Positions 1 to 9,418 of a stretch of DNA of 64,000 nucleotides are shown here, piece by piece. The stretch spans positions 45,791,882-45,855,881 of the forward strand of contig CM064430.1 of assembly GCA_032690845.1 (NCBI GenBank), given 5' to 3'. Every line of letters starts with the position of its first letter. Positions within the stretch are counted from its first letter, which is position 1. Position numbers and translations under genes: made by a program. The notes under the pieces were generated by a model. That model was given only the letters and a program-made list of their open reading frames with translations, had not been told where the DNA came from and made no database searches. This DNA comes from Eleusine coracana subsp. coracana. Lineage: Eukaryota; Streptophyta; Magnoliopsida; Poales; Poaceae.

Positions 1-1408
1 GTAGTACTACAATTTATCATCAGTTTGTACTGCAATGTGCTAGTGCCACTTCCCCTGCTTGGTGAAAGAAAACAGAGTGGTTGCCTTCGTGCTTCCTCTT
101 TTGACTCTGCTTTAGTTTCAACAACAATCATGCTAACTCTGCAGTTTGGTCTCCCTGCCTCGGCCTCTCATGATAACGCTTTCTTTCCTTTTATTACTGC
201 CTTTTTCACATCGCGGTGGAGTGAAGACGGGATTACTTTACCACTATAATTACAGTGGAGTCAGAACGGGTTATTTTACTATTTTTAATGAATAATAAAT
301 AAAGCTCTGAAGGGGCAGTTGCTCCTCCAGTTACAGTGAAGATGGATATCCTTCACAAGTTATTAATGTCACAGGAAAAACGGCTTCACTGCTATAAAGA
401 GTGAAGGATTTTACCTGAGAGGTTTGAACTTTGATCACAAGTTACTAATGCCACAGGAAAAATGTCTTCTGTGTGCCCAAGCATACATATCGCCTCAATC
501 CTCAAATAACCCAACTGTACAAAGTTCCAAACAATATGCCTGGATTTATCGGCACCTCCATACCAAACTACAGGTCCAAATCAATTGTTCAGTTAAACAT
601 GCATCTAAACTGCCACCATATCAGCACCATACCAAAGGCAGCAAGCACAAGTTTGCAACCGCGATTTTGTTGACATATGAACAATCAATGAAACTTCCGG
701 TCAAAAAAAAAAATCAAAGCAGCAGGCAGACCGATAACAAATTTACAGTATAACCTTTAATGATCCAACATTTCATTTGCGGGACTGCTACTGCTCAGGG
801 ATTCAGTGTATGACAACCAGAAATGAGGCACAGGCAGCTCACATCAGAACTCAAGGATCAAATCCTCATACTACTCGGGCTCTAAGATCAATAGAGCGGA
901 ATTATTCACACTGGTGCAGTGGTGCTAGTTTTCCTTCTTTTCAGAATCAAGAGCGCATGCATCAGTCATGACTCAAATATCACTCTTTAGTTAATCACTG
1001 AACCACTCTATGCTGCTGTTAGCCTGTATCTACTAGTTGGAATTAATAGTTAACAAGTAATACTCAGGTAAATCTGCCATTTACCAATTAAAAGGGAGCA
1101 CTTAATCTATAGAGACACCATTATGCTCCAAACTGACCAACTTATGTATTCATTCAGAAAAGAGCAATACGAGGTTCAACATCCAACAGAATAGGGCGCT
1201 TTCGCTAGATTCTTGCATGCCACTGGCCATGCATCGAAACATCTGAGTATTTGAAATAGTAGTAAAGGTTCAACATGCAGAAGGAAACTTAACTAGGACA
1301 AGAGTAACGACCCCTGATACAAACGCTAAGACAAGATGTGATTCAACTGAAGCTGGATGGTTTCGAATGACACTCCACAATGTCGCTTCACTCTCCTTCC
1401 AAATGGCT
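1..1408. other. Left-edge intergenic stretch, no gene seen
   Basis: No open frame here looks like a protein family, and no splice-linked exons could be assembled. The stretch is AT-rich. The part just left of 1409 should hold the 3' untranslated region of the minus-strand ubiquitin-L40 gene. The rest is unassigned. Confidence 0.5.
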
Positions 1409-3482
1409 CTACATGGTCTTACTGTTGATGAACCACTTCTTTTTCCTCAGCTACAAAAGAATTGGGAAAGATAATCAACTAATGAACACACAATCATTGC
1501 ATTTTTTTTAAGTTCAGAAGATGGGAAGATCACTTAGTATGGTAGATATAGGCCACATCTTTCAATTAATACATGGGGCATAACGTAATTGAAGAACTTG
1601 GGTAGTATAAACTTCATTGACATCTAAAGTGATGTAACACTAACATGATCAATGGAGCAAGCTGATGCAAGATTACAAAAAGCATCATCGTTATGGCCAC
1701 GGAAACATTTAAATAGATACTGATGTTAAGAAGCCTAGTTCATGAGCAGAACAATGCTAAGACAAGTAAATTAACCATGGTGAGCTGGAGAAAATGAGCA
1801 GTTATAAGACAAGTATGCCCAACTGGCCAAGAATGTTAAAGACGGTGAGATACATAACATGAGCTTATAAGACATGCAAGCCCAAGAACAGTAACGATGG
1901 GGCACCATGTGATGGCCGGGGATAGCAAGGGCTTAATTACCTCGTTGGTGTGGCCACACTTCTTCTTGCGGCAGTTCTTGGCCCTGTCGTGAAGGCGTGC
2001 ATAACAGCTGCGAAGACATTACAAGCACAACTCTTCAGCTGAAGAAAGAGGCTGAGTAGCCAAGTATGCAATGGTAGATGAGAAAAGGAGTAGGCCTTCT
2101 GGTATATAGGTTCACTATGTAAATGCAGAAGAATCAACAGGTAGGGCACAAGTTATTACAGTGAACAAGCATCAGCGCCAGAACAGGTGAACAACAGAAC
2201 AAGACAATTTACAGGGTTATAAGGTATCCAGTAAGGCAAATATGCAAATCGATTAAATCCGGAGAATTTGCAGGATTTATCGCTTAAAGAAGGCAAAAGT
2301 GGACACACTAACATGATGCAAGGAACCAGCTTTACTACACAAACGAGAGATAAATTCATGAAATGCATATCCATCTATGTTTCACGGTACAAATCATTTT
2401 GCCATCACAATTAATTGTTAATTAGCAGTTAATATCATTGTATCATACACCATTGCCTAGCCTAGCATCGGCATGCAGCAGATCAACCACACACGTATAT
2501 GGATCAGTCTCGCGAGTTACCTCATCTAAACAAAATCATGAAAAAGCAGTAATCACACGTACCTGCGGCAGATGATCTTCCACTCATTGTGCTTGCGGGC
2601 AAGGTTGATGAGGTCCCACGGGACATTTTTGGGGTAGCCGCCCCTGCCGCCGCCGCGGAGGCGGAGCACCAGGTGCAGCGTGGACTCCTTCTGGATGTTG
2701 TAGTCAGCCAGGGTGCGGCCGTCCTCCAGCTGCTTCCCGGCGAAGATGAGCCGCTGCTGGTCCGGTGGGATGCCTGCAAACCCATCAAGCAACATGATTT
2801 CAAATCGAGGCGCGGTTAGCTCACTAGTAGCGTTGATGAGGGAACTGAAATCCGAATTCCAAAACAGGAAATTCGAACTCCCGGAATTGGAAAGCCGAAT
2901 TCTCAAACAGGGATGGATCTACTTCACGTTTACTTATTTCGGAGTTGAATCCGAGCCTCCCGTTATTACCACCCTTAAGAGCATCTACTTCACGTTTACT
3001 TATTTCGGAGTTGAATCTGAGCCTCCCGTTATTACCACCCTTAAGAGCAACTCACATCAAAGATTAGTAAAGTAAGGCGACCAAGACCTATATACTACTT
3101 TCCAATCCAAAGAAAGCTTCGACCATTCAGCAGATCGAACCATCTAGGCGCTCTTTTCCGACCCACGAAACAATCAAAACCAAACACGGCGTAATCAACC
3201 ACGCATACTGACGAAGAACAGTAAACCCCACTACCCCATACCACACCCACCTCGAAACATGAAAAGGGCACCGGATTCAACCGCATGCGAAGGCAAGCAC
3301 GTCAGAAACCAAGAAAATGAGCAAGATTCCGGTCGCCCGAGCAAGGGGAACATGGGCGGGGAGGAGAAGACGGACGCACCCTCCTTGTCCTGGATCTTGG
3401 CCTTGATGACGTCGATGGTGTCACTGCTCTCGACCTCGAGCGTGATGGTCTTCCCCGTCAGTGTCTTCACGAAGATCTGCAT
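1409..3482 (-). CDS. Ubiquitin fused to divergent ribosomal protein L40 tail, copy A
   Basis: Four exons on the minus strand: 3380-3482, 2563-2773, 1941-2007 and 1409-1450. All junctions are GT-AG and the joined frame gives 140 residues. Residues 1-76 are ubiquitin ending in LRLRGG. Compared with canonical plant ubiquitin only N25V and V26I stand out, and the lysines used for chains are kept. The tail resembles the L40 extension of the Ub-RPL40 fusion, which normally yields free ubiquitin plus a 60S subunit protein after deubiquitinase cleavage. The four zinc-binding cysteines of L40 are present (ICRSCYARL, then NCRKKKCGH). The start of the tail is unlike L40: GRGGYPKNVPWDLINLARKH directly follows the diglycine, so a third glycine sits at the cleavage site. 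The C-terminus LRKKKWFINSKTM is longer than usual. The ATG was chosen because it starts ubiquitin exactly (MQIF). A tandem partner lies at 4143-5816. It could be a functional specialised fusion or a decaying duplicate; the open frame and clean splice sites favour function. Confidence 0.85.
2917..3048. repeat. 66-bp tandem duplication in intron 1 of Ub-L40 copy A
   Basis: Two head-to-tail copies (2917-2982 and 2983-3048) differ at about one base (CCGAG versus CTGAG). They lie between exon 1 and exon 2, away from the splice sites. Near identity points to a recent duplication. Confidence 0.9.
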
Positions 3483-3593
3483 CACGCCGCCTGTCGCTTA
3501 GCCTGCTTGCTCCCTCTTCTCCGGCCGGCCGGGTTGGTTGTGGGCGGCGTACTGGTGAATGGGTGGTACCGGGGTAGCCGAGGGCGTGGCCGC

Positions 3594-3603
3594 TTTTATA
3601 TAG
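3594..3603 (-). promoter_or_regulatory. TATA box of Ub-L40 copy A
   Basis: The minus strand reads CTATATAAAAG about 110 bases upstream of the ATG at 3482. Copy B has a matching TATATAAAGG at nearly the same distance, which supports both as core promoters. Confidence 0.65.
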
Positions 3604-3797
3604 CGAGGAGAGGAGGTAGCGCAGCCGCCACGAAACTGGAGGCTAGCAGTAGCACTGGACTGGAGAAGAGTGGAGAGGCGGGCGCTGCCGAACACTGGAG
3701 GCCCACTTCGTCAGCGACGCTGCGTGCAGTTGCAGCCTTGCAGCAGGCATTCATGCCTGCCGTGAGCACGCCGTACGTGGAGGAGATGGCGCTCTAG

Positions 3798-4142
3798 TGG
3801 GCCGGGGGCCGGTACATGAAAATATGTCTGGCCTAGTAAACGTTTGCAGTACATCTTTGGACGAGCCCCAAAAATATAGCAGTCTTTAATCTCTAGTCAA
3901 AGTAAATTAAGAAACCAAATTGACTATCGTATATAAATCCGAAGGACCTTTATAGAATGTCATACCATGCAACAAATCGGCACTGAAGACTTTAAACAGC
4001 AATACGAAGTTCAACCTAACGAACATGCATTTGGAAATCCTGAACTAAGACAAACTAACGACCCGGCCAGATGACAGACGCAAAATGGCAAGACGATGTT
4101 CAGCAGGTGCACGACGCTGCCGGGTTGACGCTACAGACTTGC
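3798..4142. other. Spacer between the two Ub-L40 genes
   Basis: This AT-rich stretch lies between the promoter of copy A and the stop codon of copy B. Apart from the expected promoter and 3'-UTR sequence, nothing further is recognised. Confidence 0.4.
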
Positions 4143-5816
4143 TCACATCAACTTCTTCTTGGCCCTCAGCTGGAAAAGAATGTTAAAAAAGGTTAAATTA
4201 GACCTCTAGTTTTTAGGTGAAGGTAAAAACATAGGGACTTGCTAATTTTCAGCTGCCTAAAAGTTTGGGTAACTTTCAATCACTGCTTTGAGCTATTAGA
4301 TCTAGATACAATAACTTCTAATTATTATACAAATAATCCTAAAAAAAATCAAAATACAAAGGAACAAACTAGTGACTGAAAGCTTTCAGTCACTTGAAAG
4401 CTAGGAAACATGAAAAACATAAGCATTGCAGATATTTGTAGGATTTAGATATAGATCTTATAAATTTAAAATAATAACAAGTCTAAAATTACTAGAGTGG
4501 TGGCATAAATAATATTGATAGAGATTCCTACAACATGTAAGGGATCAAAAGCTCACCTCGTTGCTGTGGCCACACTTCTTCTTGCGGCAGTTTGTAGCCC
4601 TTGGGGGAAGGCGTGAATAACACCTTGAAATTTAAAGACATCAGAAGAAAAAAAAACTTTCAGCATCGGCCTGTATCATCTTAACTAAATCATTTGTTGA
4701 GAGTTCTACACCCAATTGTTCACACCGATCGATCATCATAGGTGGACTCATGCAAACCGCTAATTTATTTCACTAAAAAAACAGAATGTTATTATTTTCA
4801 TTTGCATTGCGTTGTGGGAATAGCTAGATCAAAAATTATTATATGTATGCATCATCAGGATCATGCTATACGTACTTGCCGCAGATCATCTTCTTCTCGT
4901 TATGCTTGCGGGCAAGGTTGATGAGGTCCCACGGGACCCTCATGTTTGGGTAGCCGCCCCTGCCGCCACCTCGGAGGCGGAGCACCAGGTGCAGCGTGGA
5001 CTCTTTTTGGATGTTGTAGTCGGCCAAGGTTCGGCCGTCATCCAGCTGCTTCCCAGCGAAGATGAGACGCTGCTGGTCCGGTGGGATACCTGCACTCAAG
5101 CCATGCACGGTTAATCCCTTACAAAAACTAATTCAAGAATAATTGTCAACGGGAAATTACCAACGTCGGTGCATGAAACTACTGAAAACAGAAACATTGC
5201 AATACACGAATGAGTTCGTTAAGGCTAATTAACTCGGCATTATTTGAGGATTTCATGCAGATCCGCCGCCATGACTTATTATCAGGTCGGACGGGACGGT
5301 GGAAAACTAAAACAAGAGATCTGACGAGTTTCACGCGTAGGAGATCCGAGAAACCGATCCAAAATCAAATCTCGTGACGACATAAATTAAATAGTCATAA
5401 GACGACCAAATTAAACAATAATTAGTCAACCTATTTTAGAGTTTAGAGGCTACAAAAAGGTTAATCGTCATCGGATATGAAAAATGAACAGAGTGCGTAG
5501 CATCTACGTATGTACGTCCAGATCGATCAATGGATCCACTCTGTTCTAGAAGTAGATGATCATCCAACAGAACGACAAAATTAAAGAACTGACGCGATCA
5601 ACCACATGGATGGAGTGCTTAGTTGATTGATTATTCAAACCACGTGGATATGAACCGCGCAATGAGGGCAAAGTAAACCGATCCGAACCAAGCCAACTGC
5701 CATTACTAATTACCTTCCTTGTCCTGGATCTTGGCCTTGACGTTGTCGACGGTGTCGCTGCTCTCGACCTCGAGCTTGATGGTCTTCCCGGTCAGCGTCT
5801 TCACGAAGATCTGCAT
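4143..5816 (-). CDS. Ubiquitin fused to divergent ribosomal protein L40 tail, copy B
   Basis: Four minus-strand exons: 5714-5816, 4876-5089, 4557-4623 and 4143-4169. They join in frame to 136 residues with GT-AG junctions at the same codon positions as copy A. Ubiquitin (residues 1-76) ends in the processing diglycine and carries T14K, I23V and E51D relative to the canonical sequence. The tail begins GRGGYPNMRVPWDLINLARK, one residue longer than in copy A. It keeps the L40 cysteine set (ICGKCYSRL, NCRKKKCGH) and ends NELRAKKKLM. Shared intron positions, shared strand and a shared tail found in no ordinary L40 show that A and B arose by tandem duplication of an already modified gene. Expected products are ubiquitin and a variant 60S protein, but whether the tail enters ribosomes is unknown. 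Confidence 0.85.
4234..4409 (+). repeat. Dispersed MITE-like repeat, family R1 copy 1
   Basis: It begins GGGACTTGCTAATTTTCAG and ends near CACTTGAAAGCTAGGAAAC, with an internal TTAGATCTAGATACAATAA block. Related sequence occurs at 52251-52397 (same orientation) and 58891-59072 (inverted). This copy lies in the last intron of Ub-L40 copy B. Confidence 0.6.
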
Positions 5817-5916
5817 CTTAACTAGTCTTCTCTACCTGGTGGACGGAGAATGTTGATGGGGAGACGAGGAGATGACAAACTGGGTAACTGCGGCGGCCGT
5901 GTGCGTGCGTGGTCTC

Positions 5917-5926
5917 CTTTATATAA
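5917..5926 (-). promoter_or_regulatory. TATA box of Ub-L40 copy B
   Basis: The minus strand reads TTATATAAAGGAG about 100 bases upstream of the ATG at 5816, the same layout as copy A. Confidence 0.65.
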
Positions 5927-6182
5927 GGAAGGAAGGGAACGAACGCGCCGCTACGAGATCGAAGCCGTGAAGGGCGATGCATGCGCTCCGCTCCATCCGG
6001 CGCGTGGATCACGCGCTACGAAACTTACTGAAACCCTTGCAGGCTGCGAATATGAGGCCGCCCTGGAGCATGGCCCACAGTCTCATCGTTGATTTTTTTT
6101 TTCTCCATCAGCACCGAGTGAGGCAGAGATATTAATTTCAGACTTTGATCCTTATCAGCCATCTGATTGTGGTTACTGGAAG

Positions 6183-6190
6183 TTTTTTTT

Positions 6191-6221
<31 letters not shown>

Positions 6222-6222
6222 G
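6183..6222. repeat. T18-G22 homopolymer junction
   Basis: Eighteen T are followed directly by twenty-two G, then AGGGG. Such tracts are unstable in replication and in sequencing, so the length may be inexact. Confidence 0.9.
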
Positions 6223-7931
6223 AGGGGATTTGGAAAATGAAATTAACAAGTATCGACGATTTGATCCTCCAACTCCAAGGGAATGACATTGACTTGTAAA
6301 CACGATTGACATAGTATATGTTGGTTTGTCATACTCACAAAAAACTAGGATCCTATGAAAACCGAATAACAGGACGAAGGTTTTACTGCAAAGACTTGTA
6401 ATTTGTAAAGAACTGCCTGAAAAGCTTAGTTGGTTGGCTGAACCCTCATAGAGCTTGAGTTGTTTCTTTTTTTTCCAATAGAAGCACAAAGTGACCAAGA
6501 TATTTACTTTCCTTTTGCATACATCCCTTGTTGAGTACTTCTTCGTTCTTAAAATCCTGACGTTTTAGAAACAATTTAAATAAAAAGCTGCTACGAAGGG
6601 CTATCAGAATGACAACATTTTCAATACGGAAGAGTATGTAATTAATTAATGTTATTACATAGACTCCCTCAGTTAACTTAATAATGATGTGTGCAAGTAA
6701 TATTTGTTTGTCCTAATGTCATAAATTACAGAACAGAGGAGTATACTACTATGGCAAAAATATGTGATACTACTAACTGCGAGAATATTTATACAGCGAA
6801 GCTGATCATAGCAGCCATCATTCATTTTCAGGATCAAGAATTCCATGAAAAGGAGAGCTAGAAAAGTCTTTCAGTTGCAGCAACCATCGCATTAAGAAAG
6901 AGAGCCAGAAGAGATGTTGATCTTGTATGATTTCATAATCTCATAGTATGTTTAACAAGCTATATTTTAGAAATATATAAATTTTCTGGTGGTTTAATTT
7001 TTGTACACCACGTAGAGACCACGAGCTCATGGACTTCGAACCGACTAAATGGCATCTTCTCATTTCTAGCCTGTTAAATAGTGCTTCAAGAGATACCAAA
7101 GAAATATAGGTAATATATGTCTTCCAAACGTATTTCCTTGTTTTAAAATAGCATAAAAAATTGTACGTGACTCCTTCTATTCCATATATACATTCAATCC
7201 AAAAGAAACTAGAGAAAATAAGGGCACATTCTCCCAAGTGCTTCAACCCCTTCCCACAAATCATGGAATTATCTCAAACGATTGAAAATATGTTTTTTTT
7301 AACTGAAAAACATGTTGAATGGATTAAACATGTGAAGTTAGCTTTTTTGAACAAAACTTAATAGGTGGATAGTTATTTATAACAAAAGAGCTTACAGACA
7401 AGCACCATCTGACATATGACTGATTTTAAAAATTGCCTCTTGTCATCTCATGCAGAGCCATAGGATTTTTTATAACGTGAGAAAGAGAGAGGACGATGAA
7501 AGAAACAAACGATTGTTTTATGAAGTAACCATCTATATGTTAACTCGTAAATATTTCTTTTAACATCTATAAACCTTAAGCAACTGTATATTTAATATAG
7601 GATAACTTTAAGATCTACTAATTACATAGGTGGTTTGATAAATGATATCATTATAATTAATATAGGCATAAATGGAACACGATCGTCACAGATCATTTTC
7701 GTATTTGGTGGACACCATCTCTATCCTTCAGTCCGACCTTCGATTAACTAGGAAGGTTTAGGTTAGGTTTGGATCCTTGTGCGACTTAATAAGACAGCTC
7801 ATACTGGACGAATCAGATCCCGCTAATCTGGCGAGGAGCCCACGTATGCAGAAATGGGTCCCTAATAAAGCAGACCACATATAAGTAGGGGGCTGGCAAC
7901 AAAACAAGTTTTAGAAGGGGGAGAGAGGGGA

Positions 7932-7950
7932 GGGGGGGGGGGGGGGGGGG
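7932..7950. repeat. G19 homopolymer tract
   Basis: Nineteen consecutive G follow a GA-rich run (GAGAGAGGGGA). It lies in intergenic DNA and its exact length is uncertain. Confidence 0.85.
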
Positions 7951-8497
7951 AGGTTATATTTTTTCTTTATACGTACTTCCACCTTGATGCATGGGATGGT
8001 AGGACAACTTTTTTTTACAGTTTTACAAAACTTCAACTAGACTGTAGTTCTAGGGTATGGGAGTGTTTACCTGGATCTGTTTCCATGTCATAACATGAAT
8101 AAATTGTAGCACTTGTATATTTTTCCTTTCTAAAGAAACAAGACAAATTAATAGGGATTGTCTCGGCAGCAGTTAACTGATATTTAGTATTTGTGTTAGT
8201 CACTCTTTTGGACCGTTCGATGAAGATCTAGCGGCTAGGAGTCATCTTCAACCTCTCGCCCTCGCTGCTCGCTCCAACAGACGCTCGCCCTCGCTGCTCT
8301 AACCGACGCTCGCCCCTGCCGCCTACCCCGCCCACCGCCGACGGACTGCCCGCGGCCGAGGCGGCGCCCCCGCCGCCTCACCGCACCACCGCAACGCCGC
8401 CCACTGCCGTGCCGGCCGCCTCCCCCGAACTCCTCCTCTACCTCCAACGGTAATGGAGGAACACTGGCAACCTCGCCACCCTAACCTGCTCCGCATC

Positions 8498-8665
8498 GCA
8501 CTGCCCACACCGCCCCGCGCTCCGCCACCCCACCTCCCGCTGACGAGTTCCGCCAGCACTAATCCGCCTGCCGACGACGTGGCACGCCCTCGCGGCCGCG
8601 TCACACCGCCCACACCGTCTCCGCGCTCCGCCACCCCACCTCCCGCCGGTGAGCTCCGCCTCCTC
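8498..8665. repeat. GC-rich block with an imperfect 105-bp direct repeat
   Basis: The phrase GCCCACACCG...CGCTCCGCCACCCCACCTCC occurs at about 8503 and again at about 8608. The surrounding 8240-8700 is very rich in C and G on a background of AT-rich DNA. Open frames here are by-products of the composition. It could be an old captured exon or an upstream promoter/leader region of the gene that starts at 9419. Confidence 0.5.
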
Positions 8666-8875
8666 CTCTTCCCCTCCCTTCGATCTTCATCCAACGAAGC
8701 CAAAATCTGACTGACGGATAAAACAATGACTCACAATGCGTAGATGGTTAGATCTAAAAGGGACGATTCAGATTCAGGTGGGGAAATAGCGAGTAGTTTT
8801 TCGAGTAATTATTCACGGATGCCATTCCGGCCGCCTCCACCCTCCAGGCACTTCTCGCCGGCGGCTAGGCCGTCT

Positions 8876-8877
<2 letters not shown>

Positions 8878-8912
<35 letters not shown>
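8878..8912. repeat. C35 homopolymer tract
   Basis: Thirty-five consecutive C are followed by TCCTCCTCC. The tract lies just upstream of, or inside, the untranslated leader of the gene at 9419-12058. Confidence 0.9.
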
Positions 8913-8915
<3 letters not shown>

Positions 8916-9022
8916 TCCTCCCGGAGGCTGCGACTCCATCTTAGAATCCATCTCTCCTTCAGTTCCCCTCAGGCCTCAGCCTCCTAGTCGCCGTCCTTCC
9001 CGCCTTCCCTGGCCGGAGCGGC
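8913..9022 (+). other. Probable 5' untranslated exon of the gene at 9419-12058
   Basis: A GC-rich leader-like sequence ends in a strong donor (GGC followed by GTGAGTAC at 9023). A matching acceptor, TTTCTCCAG, ends at 9385, so the second part of the leader would be 9386-9418. The start of transcription cannot be placed. Confidence 0.45.
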
Positions 9023-9418
9023 GTGAGTACACCTGGGTGGGGAATCCGGCCCGTCGTGTTCTTCTTGCGATGGTAAGGAGCTCTTGTTTGATATATTTGT
9101 TTTGGAGTTGCTTCAGCGATTTAGTCTAAGTCTTTTTTCCTCTCTGCTGCGAGTCGCGGATTTGGTTGCTGTATGCCCGTATGCTACCTCTGTGAATCCA
9201 TCCAACCATTTGTTCTTGTGCAACTACAAATTCATCATTAACGCGCGCAAGATGAACCTCAGTTGATTCCGTAGCTTGTTGTAAGGTCCATATTACCCTA
9301 TACTGGCTCTGTTAGTAATAGTATACTGGGGATTCAACTGAGCGTGTGAACTCCCATGTCCCAATTTGAGTCACACTTTCTCCAGTCTGGACTCAAGATT
9401 CAATAATTGTCCGCCCCA

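Larger units (their letters stand above)
5930..8230. other. Intergenic stretch
   Basis: No gene was found between the Ub-L40 promoter and the GC-rich block near 8.2 kb. The stretch is AT-rich with two long homopolymer tracts (listed separately) and open frames that look random. Confidence 0.45.

Noticed and set aside
8235..8710. Several overlapping Pro/Arg-rich open frames on both strands
   Set aside because: They follow from GC-rich, low-complexity sequence; no domain, splice structure or conserved motif supports a protein.
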